Source of the DNA: Clostridium thermobutyricum DSM 4928
GTDB taxonomy: Bacteria > Bacillota > Clostridia > Clostridiales > Clostridiaceae
DNA length: 64,000 nt
Reading direction: 5' to 3'
NCBI RefSeq assembly: GCF_002050515.1
Contig: NZ_LTAY01000026.1
Location: 186,001-250,000 of the forward strand
The notes under the pieces are model-generated. The model was not told where the DNA came from. It saw only the letters and a list, made by a program, of their open reading frames with translations, and searched no databases. Below, piece after piece: positions 25,753 through 34,731 of the stretch. The position numbers and the translations under genes are program-made. Position 1 is the stretch's first letter; the number at the start of each line of letters is the position of its first letter.

Positions 25753-27570
25753 ATGAACGCACTTAAGTTTTATGAAGAGAATATAGAGAAAAGCAAAGCA
25801 GAAATAGATAAAATAAATAAACAAAGCTTAGCAATTGGTTGGAGCAGATTAGTAATTTTTGTACTTTTAATTTTTTCTATATATAAATTTTACTCTATGG
25901 ATAATCCTACATTAATGGTTTCTTTTGGAGCATTTTTTATAATATTATTTTTAGTAGTAGTAGGATTTCATAATAAGTTTTTACAAAAGAAAAAGAAACA
26001 GGAAATAATGATTGAGATAAATGAGCAAGGGCTTAGAAGGTTAAATGGGGAATTTAAAAATGAAGAAGATAAGGGAGAGGAATATATTGATGAAAAACAT
26101 CCATATACATATGATTTAGATATATTTGGAGACAATTCATTATTTCAACTTATAAATACAACTGTAACTAAAGCAGGACGTGAAGCTTTAGCTAGAATTC
26201 TTAGTCGTAATACAATTTCCACAGCAGAAGAAATAAATAAAAAACAAAAAGCTATAGATGAATTAGGTAAAAAGGTTAAATGGAGACAAAAATTAATCTT
26301 AAATGGAAAGTTAAATATAAATAATACTGATGAAGAAGTTAATGAACTTGAATATCTAAAAGAATGGAGCAAAAGTGAAGGAAAGACAGTTGGATATAGA
26401 AAAATAATAGCTTATATTTTTATAGCTATAACTTTTATAGCTATAGTTATGTCTTTTATTGGAACTTTAAAAGGAAGTTATATACTACTTTTACTTATGG
26501 TAAACTTTATTGTTATAAGAAGTTTAACTAAGGATAGTAGGGATGTTTTGCATATGTTTTCCTTAATAAAACCTACTGTTAAGGCTTATTCAGAAATACT
26601 AGCTTTAATAGAAGATGAGAATGTTGAGTCAGAATATTTAAAAGAAATAAAAAATAAAATAAAAAATGTAGATAACAATATCTCTTGTAAAAAAGAAATG
26701 AAAAAATTATCTTCAATTTTAGATTGGGTTGGAGATAGTAATGGAAACGCGTACTATTTAATAATAAACTTATTTATTTTCTCAGATGTATTCTTAGTTT
26801 CTAATTTAGAAAGTTGGAAAAAGAAAAATGGAAAATATTTAGATTCATGGCTTGAAGCTATGGGAGAATTTGATGCATTATCAAGTGTTGCAAACTTACC
26901 ATTTGATTTTGATGAATGGAATTATCCAGAAGTAGTTTCAGAAAAAGTAGTGCTTGGAGAAGAAATTGGTCATCCAATTTTAGGAGAAAGAGCAGTTAGA
27001 AACACTTATAGATTAGAAGAAAGCACAAAAGTAACATTAATAACAGGTTCGAATATGTCAGGTAAAAGTACATTCTTAAGAACTATTGGTTTAAATTTAG
27101 TTCTTTCATATTTAGGTGCACCAGTTAGTGCAAAGAATTTCAAGTGTGGCCTTTTTGACCTTTATACTTGTATGAGAACAAAGGATAATTTACAAGAAAG
27201 TATATCTTCTTTCTATGCAGAAATTTTAAGAATAAAACTACTTATAGAAGGGGCTAAAGAAGGAAAGAGAATATTCTTCCTTTTAGATGAAATATTTAAA
27301 GGAACAAATTCAGAAGATAGACATACAGGAGCTAAAGTTTTAATAAATCAATTAATGGATGCAGGTGCAGTAGGACTTGTATCAACTCATGATTTAGAAT
27401 TATGTGATTTAGAACTTAGAGATAATAGAATAAAAAATCAAAACTTTAGAGAGTATTATGAAGATAATAAAATTAAATTTGATTATAAGCTTAGAGAGGG
27501 AAGAAGTAAGACACAAAATGCAATTCACTTGATGAAGCTTGCAGGAATAGACTTTAAAGAGAATAATTAA
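25753..27570 (+). CDS. Membrane-anchored MutS-family ATPase
   Basis: 605 residues. Two transmembrane helices lie near the N-terminus (about 32-72, from RLVIFVLLIF to LFLVVVGF), another pair near 220-255. The MutS lever/core region and ATPase follow: P-loop GSNMSGKST (432-440), Walker B FFLLDEIFKGTNS and STHDLELCDL. The mismatch-recognition domain of MutS is absent. Proteins of this kind are widespread in Clostridia and of unknown role; DNA or RNA remodelling at the membrane is inference. GGAG lies 11 nt before the start. The exonuclease gene follows after 19 nt. Confidence 0.82.
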   Translation: MNALKFYEENIEKSKAEIDKINKQSLAIGWSRLVIFVLLIFSIYKFYSMDNPTLMVSFGAFFIILFLVVVGFHNKFLQKKKKQEIMIEINEQGLRRLNGEFKNEEDKGEEYIDEKHPYTYDLDIFGDNSLFQLINTTVTKAGREALARILSRNTISTAEEINKKQKAIDELGKKVKWRQKLILNGKLNINNTDEEVNELEYLKEWSKSEGKTVGYRKIIAYIFIAITFIAIVMSFIGTLKGSYILLLLMVNFIVIRSLTKDSRDVLHMFSLIKPTVKAYSEILALIEDENVESEYLKEIKNKIKNVDNNISCKKEMKKLSSILDWVGDSNGNAYYLIINLFIFSDVFLVSNLESWKKKNGKYLDSWLEAMGEFDALSSVANLPFDFDEWNYPEVVSEKVVLGEEIGHPILGERAVRNTYRLEESTKVTLITGSNMSGKSTFLRTIGLNLVLSYLGAPVSAKNFKCGLFDLYTCMRTKDNLQESISSFYAEILRIKLLIEGAKEGKRIFFLLDEIFKGTNSEDRHTGAKVLINQLMDAGAVGLVSTHDLELCDLELRDNRIKNQNFREYYEDNKIKFDYKLREGRSKTQNAIHLMKLAGIDFKENN

Positions 27571-27589
27571 GATAAACTTAGGAGTTTTT

Positions 27590-28507
27590 ATGGGGTATGT
27601 AGTAATTGATTTGGAATTTAATAGAATGGATAACATAGAAAAGCATTATCCAAATATATATTTAGAACATGAATATCTTAAAGATATAGATATAGAAAGT
27701 GAAATAATAGAAATTGGGGCTATAAAGGTTGACCAATATATGAAAGTAGAGGAAGAATTGAAGGTTTATATTAAGCCTTCAATATTTCCTGTTTTAAATC
27801 CTGAAATAATAAATATAACAAAGATAACAAATGAAGATTTAGAAAAAGGAATTTCTTTTGAAGAAGCTATGGCTAAATTAAAAGAATTTACAGGAAACAA
27901 TATATTATGTTCATGGGCAAAAGATGACATAGCTCAAATAATTATAAATTCACATTATCACAAATATGAAGATATAAAATGGGTTAATAAATATATAGAT
28001 ATACAAGAGTATGTAACTAAAGTTATTGGAGCTAAAAAATCATTAAGCTTAAAAAATGCATTAACAAGGCTTAATATAAAGGCCGATAGTAATCTTTTAC
28101 ATGATGCACTTAATGATGCATATTTTACAGTACAAGCTTTTAAACAGCTATATAATTATAGAATAGTTAAAAATTATATAGTAAATAATGTGTATGATAT
28201 GCCAGCTATAAATTTAAAGTGTGTTGATAATATGGAATTGAATTATAGTAAGATAAAATCAGCATGTCCAAAATGTAGGAGAAAAATAATATTAGATTTT
28301 GACTATATGCCTGCAAGATGGCGTTTTATTTCTGTAGGAATTTGTTCTAAATGCCATTCAGCAGTTTTAAACGAAGTTATAGTTAAAAAAACATTACTTG
28401 GAAAAGTTATTTATTCAGAAATAGGTAGTATTTTAAATGAAATAGAATATTCCGATTACTCATACAGATTAGAGAAATATTTTATTAAAAAAGAAAAAAA
28501 ATCTTAA
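27590..28507 (+). CDS. DEDDh-family exonuclease (KapD-like) with zinc-ribbon C-terminus
   Basis: 305 residues. Exo I VVIDLEFNRMD gives Asp7 and Glu9; EIGAIKVD, ITKITNEDLEKG and the Exo III element LLHDALNDAYFT follow, as in DnaQ-like 3'-5' exonucleases. The C-terminus adds four Cys in two pairs, CPKC (226-229) and CSKC (252-255), a zinc ribbon that may contact nucleic acid or protein. It shares an operon with the MutS-like ATPase, which suggests a joint nucleic acid processing role. The start follows TAGGAG. Confidence 0.82.
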   Translation: MGYVVIDLEFNRMDNIEKHYPNIYLEHEYLKDIDIESEIIEIGAIKVDQYMKVEEELKVYIKPSIFPVLNPEIINITKITNEDLEKGISFEEAMAKLKEFTGNNILCSWAKDDIAQIIINSHYHKYEDIKWVNKYIDIQEYVTKVIGAKKSLSLKNALTRLNIKADSNLLHDALNDAYFTVQAFKQLYNYRIVKNYIVNNVYDMPAINLKCVDNMELNYSKIKSACPKCRRKIILDFDYMPARWRFISVGICSKCHSAVLNEVIVKKTLLGKVIYSEIGSILNEIEYSDYSYRLEKYFIKKEKKS

Positions 28508-28576
28508 GTATTATATGATATAGTTTAATATGTTAGAATATTAGATGTAAATAAATAATTTTAGGAGAATAAAGAT

Positions 28577-28987
28577 ATGAATATAGCATTTTTCCTTACA
28601 CCAAAAAACGAAGTTATTTGCGAAAATTTAGAAGCGACAATGAGACAAGTTATGGAGAGAATGGAACATCACGGTTATACAGCTATACCTATTATAGATA
28701 AGAGTGGTAGATATGTTTCAACAATTACAGAAGGAGATTTATTGTGGAAACTAAAAAATACTCCAGAATTAAATTTTAAAAATACTGAGTCAGTAAAAGT
28801 AAAAGATATAAAGACAAGAAGAACACATAAAAGTGTTTCTATAAATGCAAATATTGAAAGTTTAATTTCTTTAGCGGTAAATCAAAATTTTGTTCCAGTG
28901 GTAGATGATGAAGGAATCTTTATTGGAATAATTAAAAGAAGTGATATTATAGAGTTTTGCTATAAAGAGATTAAAGAAAAATTATAA
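28577..28987 (+). CDS. Tandem CBS-domain protein
   Basis: 136 residues made of two CBS domains: VMERMEHHGYTAIPIIDKSG with EGDLLW (first) and NFVPVVDDEGIFIGIIKRSD (second). Such stand-alone CBS pairs bind adenine nucleotides, in some Firmicutes c-di-AMP (CbpB/DarB type), and regulate partner enzymes. The ligand here is not known. It lies 69 nt after the exonuclease gene without a terminator and ends the operon. Confidence 0.85.
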   Translation: MNIAFFLTPKNEVICENLEATMRQVMERMEHHGYTAIPIIDKSGRYVSTITEGDLLWKLKNTPELNFKNTESVKVKDIKTRRTHKSVSINANIESLISLAVNQNFVPVVDDEGIFIGIIKRSDIIEFCYKEIKEKL

Positions 28988-29022
28988 AAAAGACAAGCCA
29001 TTTACGTGGTTTGTCTTTTTAT
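28988..29022 (+). terminator. Terminator of the mutS-like/exonuclease/CBS operon
   Basis: AAAAGACAAGCCA / TGGTTTGTCTTTT stem (one G-T pair) with a 6-nt loop and T run. Confidence 0.92.
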
Positions 29023-29092
29023 TTTTATAAATAAAAGTTAATAAATTTATAAAAATAAATTTTTGGTTTTTAATTTTATTCATAAAAAATAG

Positions 29093-29121
29093 TTGACAGG
29101 TAAAAATAATAAATGTATTAT
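29093..29121 (+). promoter_or_regulatory. Sigma-A promoter of copA
   Basis: TTGACA (29093-29098), 17-nt spacer, TATTAT (29116-29121). Start of transcription is expected near 29128, just before the GC-rich operator. Confidence 0.88.
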
Positions 29122-29132
29122 AAAAACATAAG

Positions 29133-29159
29133 TTACCCCAACCGAGGGGGGTGGGGATT
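29133..29159 (+). promoter_or_regulatory. CsoR-like copper operator
   Basis: A 27-bp pseudo-palindrome: TTACCCC on the left, GGGGATT on the right, with CGAGG at the centre. It is a conspicuous GC-rich patch in AT-rich DNA, placed just downstream of the predicted start, as expected for the CsoR Cu(I) repressor. The csoR gene is not in the window. Confidence 0.75.
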
Positions 29160-29233
29160 AAATTAGAAAATTAAAATCTCAAAAACTTGTAGTTATTAAT
29201 TTAACTAAAAGAGAAAATTAAGGGGTTGATAAA

Positions 29234-31915
29234 GTGAAAAAGATTTTTGAGGTAAAAGGAATGACTTGTGCTGCATGTTCAAGTAGAGTTGAAAGAGTCT
29301 TAAATAAAAAAGATGGAGTAAATGAAGCTGTAGTGAATCTTGCAACAGAAAAGTTAAACATAGATTTTGATAAAGATAAAATCAGTTCAGAAGATATATT
29401 AAATGCTATTAAAAAAGCTGGTTTTCAAGGAAAAGAGTTATCAAATGGTAACGAAATACACAAGGAATTTAGTGTAAAAGGAATGACTTGTGCAGCTTGC
29501 TCAAGTAGAATCGAAAGAGTTCTAAATAAAAAAGAAGGTGTTGAAGAAGCAGTAGTAAATCTTGCAACAGAAAGACTAAATATTAAATTTGATAAAAGTA
29601 TTATAAACGAAGATGGAATTATACAAGCTATTAGAAAAGCAGGATATGATGCATCAGAAATAAAAAAATCTGAAATAGGTGTGAAAAATTATAAAGTAAA
29701 AGGAATGACTTGTGCAGCTTGTTCAAGCAGAATTGAAAGAGTTTTAAATAAAGTAGATGGAATTGAAAGTGCAGTAGTAAATTTAGCAACAGAAGATTTA
29801 GTTGTAAAATTTGACCCTTCTAAGTTAAGAGGAAGTGATATAGAAGCCCAAGTTAAAAGAGCTGGATATGAAGCTTTTGAAGTTTTAGAAGAAACTGAAG
29901 TTGAAAAGCCAGAAGATAGGTCAATGAGAAAAATAAAGAAAACAAGATTAAGATTAATACTTGCAGCAATATTTGCAATACCTCTTGTAACAATTTCAAT
30001 GGGACCTATGATACATCTTCCATTACCAAGTATTATAAATCCAACTATTAATCCATTAAACTTTGCAATTATACAACTTATATTAGCAATTATTATAAGT
30101 ATAATTGGTATAGAATTTTTTACTCATGGTTATAAAAATCTTATACATTTAAGTCCTAATATGGATAGTTTAATTGCTATTGGAAGTTCAGCAGCAATAA
30201 TTTATGGAATATATGCAATATATAAAATTGCTACTGGACATTTAGAATTTGCACATCACTTATATTTTGAATCAGCTGGTATGATAATAGCATTTATAAG
30301 TCTTGGTAAATTTTTAGAAGCAATAACTCAAGGAAAAACTTCTGATGCTATAAGTAAACTAATGGGATTAGCTCCTAAAACAGCTACTATAATAGTCCAT
30401 GGAGAAGAAAGAGTTGTAAAAATAGAGGAAGTTAAAGAAGGAGATATAGTTATAGTTAAGCCTGGAGAAAAACTTCCTGTTGATGGAGAGATTATAGAAG
30501 GTACTTCAACTATTGATGAAGCAATGCTTACTGGTGAAAGTATTCCAGTAGATAAGAGAGTTGGAGATGAAGTATTTGGAGCTAGTATAAATAAAACTGG
30601 AATGTTTAAATACAAAGCTACAAAAGTTGGTAAAGACACAGTATTATCACAAATCATTAATTTAGTTGAAAGTGCTCAAGGAACAAAAGCTCCTATTGCA
30701 AAGCTTGCTGATATTATTTCTGGGTATTTTGTACCTACAGTTATTACACTTGCAGTTATATCAGGATTACTTTGGTATTTTGGAGCTGGGGAAAGTTTAG
30801 AATTTTCATTAAATATATTTATCTCAGTTTTAGTAATAGCTTGTCCATGTGCTTTAGGATTAGCAACTCCTACAGCTATTATGGTTAGTACAGGAAAAGG
30901 TGCAGAATATGGAGTATTAATTAAAAGTGGAACAGCTTTAGAAGAAGCACATAAAATTAGTACAATTATTTTGGATAAAACAGGAACTATTACAGAAGGA
31001 AAACCAAAAGTTACAAATATAATTTCAGATACTATGGAAGAAAATGAGTTATTAAGACTTGCAGCGGCTGCTGAAAAAGGTTCAGAGCATCCACTAGGAG
31101 AAGCTATAGTAAATGAGGCAAAAGAAAGAAACTTAGAATTACCTCAAATTTCAGATTTTAATGCAATTCTTGGAGAAGGGATTGAAACTAAAATTGAAGA
31201 CAAAGATATTGTTATTGGTAATAGAAAGTTAATGAATAGATTCAAAATAGATATTGATAACATAGAAGAAAGAGCGAACCATTTAGCTAATGAAGGAAAA
31301 ACACCTATGTTTATAGCTGTTGATGGAGTATTTATAGGAATTATTGCTGTAGCTGATACTCTTAAAGAGAATAGCAAACAAGCAGTTAGAGCACTTTATA
31401 ACATGGGAATTGACGTAGTTATGTTAACTGGAGATAATGAAAAAACAGCAAAAGCAATTGCAAGAGAAGTTGGAATTGATAGAGTTGTTTCAGATGTTTT
31501 ACCTGAAGGAAAGGCAGATGTTGTTAAAGAAATTCAAGCTGAAGGAAAGAAAGTTGCAATGGTTGGTGATGGAATAAATGATGCTCCAGCACTTGTAACA
31601 GCAGAAATTGGTATAGCAATTGGTTCAGGAACTGATGTAGCTATTGAATCAGCAGATATAGTTTTAATGAGAAGTGATTTACTTGATGTTGTATCAGGAA
31701 TTCAATTGAGTAGAGCAACTATAAAGAATATAAAAGAAAATTTATTTTGGGCATTTGGATATAACGTAGTAGGAATTCCATTTGCAATGGGTATATTCCA
31801 CTTATTTGGAGGACCATTATTAAATCCAATGATAGGTGCATTTGCAATGAGCTTAAGCTCAGTGTCAGTTTTACTTAATGCCTTAAGATTAAAAAGATTT
31901 AAACCAAATTTTTAA
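29234..31915 (+). CDS. copA: Copper-exporting P1B-type ATPase with three heavy-metal domains
   Basis: 893 residues. Three N-terminal HMA domains each carry GMTCAAC (Cys 12/15, 86/89, 160/163), one more than the usual two of Firmicutes CopA. Then come eight membrane helices with the Cu-binding CPC (537-539), the actuator TGES, the phosphorylation site DKTGT (Asp581), SEHPLGEA and [10 protein letters not shown] (about 778). It pumps Cu(I) out of the cytoplasm. It heads an operon with the copper chaperone gene and sits behind a CsoR-like operator. The repeated HMA domains are highly similar, indicating recent duplication. Confidence 0.95.
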   Translation: MKKIFEVKGMTCAACSSRVERVLNKKDGVNEAVVNLATEKLNIDFDKDKISSEDILNAIKKAGFQGKELSNGNEIHKEFSVKGMTCAACSSRIERVLNKKEGVEEAVVNLATERLNIKFDKSIINEDGIIQAIRKAGYDASEIKKSEIGVKNYKVKGMTCAACSSRIERVLNKVDGIESAVVNLATEDLVVKFDPSKLRGSDIEAQVKRAGYEAFEVLEETEVEKPEDRSMRKIKKTRLRLILAAIFAIPLVTISMGPMIHLPLPSIINPTINPLNFAIIQLILAIIISIIGIEFFTHGYKNLIHLSPNMDSLIAIGSSAAIIYGIYAIYKIATGHLEFAHHLYFESAGMIIAFISLGKFLEAITQGKTSDAISKLMGLAPKTATIIVHGEERVVKIEEVKEGDIVIVKPGEKLPVDGEIIEGTSTIDEAMLTGESIPVDKRVGDEVFGASINKTGMFKYKATKVGKDTVLSQIINLVESAQGTKAPIAKLADIISGYFVPTVITLAVISGLLWYFGAGESLEFSLNIFISVLVIACPCALGLATPTAIMVSTGKGAEYGVLIKSGTALEEAHKISTIILDKTGTITEGKPKVTNIISDTMEENELLRLAAAAEKGSEHPLGEAIVNEAKERNLELPQISDFNAILGEGIETKIEDKDIVIGNRKLMNRFKIDIDNIEERANHLANEGKTPMFIAVDGVFIGIIAVADTLKENSKQAVRALYNMGIDVVMLTGDNEKTAKAIAREVGIDRVVSDVLPEGKADVVKEIQAEGKKVAMVGDGINDAPALVTAEIGIAIGSGTDVAIESADIVLMRSDLLDVVSGIQLSRATIKNIKENLFWAFGYNVVGIPFAMGIFHLFGGPLLNPMIGAFAMSLSSVSVLLNALRLKRFKPNF

Positions 31916-31930
31916 ATAAAATAATGCCAC

Positions 31931-31953
31931 AACAAGGGGCTTTGTACCTTGTT
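31931..31953 (+). other. Hairpin between copA and copZ
   Basis: AACAAGG / CCTTGTT (7 bp, 9-nt loop) without a T run. It may stabilise or process the messenger and adjust the copA:copZ ratio; it is not a standard terminator. Confidence 0.45.
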
Positions 31954-31982
31954 ATAAAAATAAAAGAAAAGGAATGATTTTT

Positions 31983-32186
31983 ATGTTAAAGTATATAGTA
32001 AGAATTGAAGGAATGGCATGTGGAAATTGTGTAAAACATATTGAAGAGGCTTTAGAAGCAAATTCAAAAGTTGATAAATTTAATGTTGAAGTTGGAAAAG
32101 CTGTTGTAGAAGGAACAATATCAGAAAATGAATTAAAAGATTTAATTGAAGATGTAGGATATGATGTAACTGAAATATCTAAATAA
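31983..32186 (+). CDS. copZ: Copper chaperone, single HMA domain
   Basis: 67 residues from ATG 31983, which has AAAAGGAA before it; an in-frame ATG at 31974 lies within that site. GMACGNCVKHIEEAL gives the CxxC Cu(I) site of CopZ. Such chaperones deliver Cu(I) to the HMA domains of CopA and to the CsoR repressor. It follows copA in the same transcription unit. Confidence 0.9.
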   Translation: MLKYIVRIEGMACGNCVKHIEEALEANSKVDKFNVEVGKAVVEGTISENELKDLIEDVGYDVTEISK

Positions 32187-32200
32187 TTTTAATGAAAGAG

Positions 32201-32246
32201 GCTATCTAAATGGATTAGTCCTAAATCCTTATAGATAGCTCCTTTG
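32201..32246 (+). terminator. Terminator of the copAZ operon
   Basis: GCTATCTA / TAGATAGC outer stem and GGATT / AATCC inner stem, followed by TCCTTTGTT. It abuts the end of the convergent gene. Confidence 0.65.
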
Positions 32247-32849
32247 TTAAGTGAAATTTAAGCAATGCTTTTTTAAAAAATTATTAAACTCTATTTCAAA
32301 ATTTTCTTTATTGGAAAAAACATCTGAATCTTTTATCATATAATTAGTATCAAAATTTTTAGGGAGTTTTTCCTGAATTTTAATTATTATAGATTCAATT
32401 TCAGAAGTTTTTTTGAAAAAATCAGAGATAGAGTTAGAAAAAATATTTTTAAGCGAAAATTTTGATGAAGTAATGTCTTTGTTAAAGTCATCTTCTAATG
32501 TGGTGTATATTTCTTGAAGTGCGATAAGGTGTTCATTTAGAAGGTTAAATTCATTAGAGATTTCTAAATCAAATTTAGTTAAATTATTGTATATGAGGGT
32601 TTCTTTATAATATTTAAAGAAACCTCTTTTACAAAGATCAATATTATTTTTTTCTTTAGAAATATAAATTTTGTTTATATAGTCATTCATTTTATCAAAA
32701 GATAAAGATGTTATTTTTCTATATGAATTAAGCCTATCATTTAAAATAGAAATTTTTAATGATATGGAATCAAGCTCTTCTTTAAATTCTAGTAAATCTT
32801 TATAATCTTTCATGTTTTTTTTAGCTTTTATTTTATTTAAAAATTTCAA
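32247..32849 (-). CDS. Soluble helical protein, function unknown
   Basis: 200 residues starting with TTG, supported by GGAGG 8 nt upstream on the minus strand. It is predicted almost entirely helical with coiled-coil character (FKEELDSISLKISILNDRL, and a late ESIIIKIQEKL) and has no signal peptide or membrane segment. I recognise no family. It is a single gene, transcribed divergently from rpsA and convergently to copZ. Confidence 0.6.
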   Translation of the reverse strand: MKFLNKIKAKKNMKDYKDLLEFKEELDSISLKISILNDRLNSYRKITSLSFDKMNDYINKIYISKEKNNIDLCKRGFFKYYKETLIYNNLTKFDLEISNEFNLLNEHLIALQEIYTTLEDDFNKDITSSKFSLKNIFSNSISDFFKKTSEIESIIIKIQEKLPKNFDTNYMIKDSDVFSNKENFEIEFNNFLKKHCLNFT

Positions 32850-32932
32850 GACTATTTCCTCCGAAAATAAAGTATAGTGTATTATATGAAAATTACATTT
32901 AAAAGGTTATATAGTTAGTTTTTAGAAAATAG

Positions 32933-32961
32933 TTGAGAAAAAATAATCAATAGATTAGAAT
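32933..32961 (+). promoter_or_regulatory. Promoter of rpsA
   Basis: TTGAGA (32933-32938), 17-nt spacer, TAGAAT (32956-32961). Confidence 0.75.
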
Positions 32962-32993
32962 TAAATATGTATTATAAAAAAGGAGTGGATCGT

Positions 32994-34169
32994 ATGAGTA
33001 ATGAGAATACTATGCAAGAATTATTAGACCAATATGATGTAAAAACAATAAAAAAAGGTGATATTCTAGAAGGTACAATTATAAGTGTAGATTCAAAAGG
33101 TGCAAACGTTAATATAAATTATGCTTTTGATGGTTTCATATCTAGAGATGAAATAAGTACTAAGGAAGTAAATCCAACTGAAGAATTAAAAGAAGGAGAT
33201 AAAGTAAGAGTTATTGTTTTATCACCAAATGATGGAGAAGGATATGTTCTTCTTTCAAGAAAAAGTCTTTTAATTAAAGAAGAAAAAGAAGCTTTAAAAG
33301 CTGTATTAAAAGCAGAAAGAGAAGATATAAAAGATGCTTTTGATAATGATAAAGAAATAACTGTTCAAGTTAAAGAAGAAATTAAAGGTGGACTTTTATG
33401 TGCTTATGGAAAAACTAGAGTTTTCTTACCTGGTTCATTAATAAGCAGAACAAGAGTAAATGCTAAAGACTTTGTTGGAGATGAATTAGTAGTTAAAATA
33501 ATAGAATTAGATTTCAAAAACAATAAAGTTGTAGCTTCAAGAAAAGTTATAGAAGAAGCTGAATATAAAAAGATGGAAGAAAAGAATTGGAATTCATTAA
33601 AAGAAGGAGAAAAAATAACAGGAACTGTTAAGAATACTACTAAATTTGGTGCTTTCGTAGAAGTTCTTCCAGGAGTTCAAGGGTTAATTCACATAAATGA
33701 TTTAGCTTGGGAAAAAGTAAAAAGAGTTGAAGATGTAGTTAAAAAAGGAGATACTGTTGAAGTATTTATAGGAAGTGTTGATAAAGAAAATAAAAGACTT
33801 TCACTTGTATTAAAAGATAATCTTCAAGAACCATGGACATTACATGGACCAGAAATAAAAGTTGGTGGAGTTTTTGAAGGTACAGTTAGAAAACTTGCTA
33901 AATTTGGAGCTTTTGTAGAAATATTTAAAGGTGTTGAAGGATTAGTTCACTTATCAGAAATAACTGATGATGTTATAAAAGACCCAGCAGAAGTTCTTCA
34001 TACAGGAGACAAAGTAAAAGTTAAAGTATTAAGCATAGATGTTGAAAATAAAAAACTTTCACTTAGCATAAAAGATGCAGCTGAAAAAAGTAAAGAATAT
34101 GTTCAATATGTAGATTCAAGTGAAGATGATGTAACTCTTGGAGATATGTTTAAAGATTTATTTAAATAG
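32994..34169 (+). CDS. rpsA: Ribosomal protein S1 homologue with four S1 domains
   Basis: 391 residues from ATG 32994, which follows AAGGAG. An upstream in-frame ATG (32967) has no site. Four S1/OB-fold repeats are visible, the last two nearly consensus (TKFGAFVEVLPGVQGLIHI and AKFGAFVEIFKGVEGLVHLS). E. coli S1 has six, while clostridial versions are shorter. It binds mRNA on the 30S subunit; in low-GC Gram-positives it is less tightly bound and may serve as a general RNA-binding protein. It stands alone, with its own promoter and terminator. Confidence 0.88.
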   Translation: MSNENTMQELLDQYDVKTIKKGDILEGTIISVDSKGANVNINYAFDGFISRDEISTKEVNPTEELKEGDKVRVIVLSPNDGEGYVLLSRKSLLIKEEKEALKAVLKAEREDIKDAFDNDKEITVQVKEEIKGGLLCAYGKTRVFLPGSLISRTRVNAKDFVGDELVVKIIELDFKNNKVVASRKVIEEAEYKKMEEKNWNSLKEGEKITGTVKNTTKFGAFVEVLPGVQGLIHINDLAWEKVKRVEDVVKKGDTVEVFIGSVDKENKRLSLVLKDNLQEPWTLHGPEIKVGGVFEGTVRKLAKFGAFVEIFKGVEGLVHLSEITDDVIKDPAEVLHTGDKVKVKVLSIDVENKKLSLSIKDAAEKSKEYVQYVDSSEDDVTLGDMFKDLFK

Positions 34170-34181
34170 AATATATATTAG

Positions 34182-34220
34182 AAGCTCTACAGCAATTATT
34201 GTTGTAGAGCTTATTATTTA
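34182..34220 (+). terminator. Terminator of rpsA
   Basis: AAGCTCTACA / TGTAGAGCTT stem followed by ATTATTTA. The T run is interrupted. Confidence 0.75.
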
Positions 34221-34300
34221 TACAGATAAAAAGTATTTATATTTTTTGTTGTGAAATATAAGATCTTAATTAGAATTTTATAAAGATAAATATGCTCATG

Positions 34301-34335
34301 AAAAGGCTTTTTCGAATGTGAAAAGTCTTTTTTTT
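34301..34335 (+). terminator. Second terminator-like hairpin upstream of the ferredoxin gene
   Basis: AAAAGGCTTTTTC / GAAAAGTCTTTT (one bulge, one G-T pair) running into eight T. It would insulate the ferredoxin promoter from rpsA. Confidence 0.7.
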
Positions 34336-34352
34336 ATAAAAATTTAAATAGG

Positions 34353-34393
34353 TGATTTGAATCACATATTATAAAAGTCAATTTTAATAGAAT
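34353..34393 (+). promoter_or_regulatory. Crp/Fnr-type activator site and -10 of the ferredoxin-hcp unit
   Basis: The palindrome GTGATT-TG-AATCAC (core TGATTTGAATCA, 34353-34364) is followed by TAGAAT (34388-34393). The box centre is 41.5 nt before a start at about 34400, the classic class II position for Crp/Fnr activation, and there is no -35 hexamer of its own. The same layout occurs at two other sites near the Crp/Fnr gene. Confidence 0.8.
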
Positions 34394-34430
34394 AATAACT
34401 GCAAACGAGATAAGTAAGGAGTGTTTAGAA

Positions 34431-34619
34431 ATGAAAGCAAGAGTAGATAAAGATACTTGTATTGGATGTGGGTTATGTACAGCTGTATGTCCAAGCATTT
34501 TCTCAATGGAGGATGATGGAAAATCTGTAGCAAAAGATGTTGAATTAGATAATGATACACTTATAGATGCTAGAGAAGCAGAAAGCCAATGTCCAGTTGG
34601 AGCTATAAGCGTAGAATAG
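34431..34619 (+). CDS. Single-cluster [4Fe-4S] ferredoxin
   Basis: 62 residues. Cys 10, 13, 16 in CIGCGLC plus Cys 54 before Pro (QCPVGAI) are the ligands of one [4Fe-4S] cluster; Cys 20 is extra. The second cluster of 2[4Fe-4S] clostridial ferredoxins is absent. It is a small cytoplasmic electron carrier, here probably donating electrons to the Hcp protein encoded 112 nt downstream, with no terminator between them. AAGGAG precedes the start. Expression is predicted to depend on the Crp/Fnr-type box upstream. Confidence 0.9.
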   Translation: MKARVDKDTCIGCGLCTAVCPSIFSMEDDGKSVAKDVELDNDTLIDAREAESQCPVGAISVE

Positions 34620-34731
34620 TAAATTAAACCAATATCTAGTATAGGGCTAGATTAAAATACGCGATTTTTTAAATGAAAACTTAGAAAAATATAAAATTAA
34701 TACACGGAATTTTAATACGGAGGAAATAATA

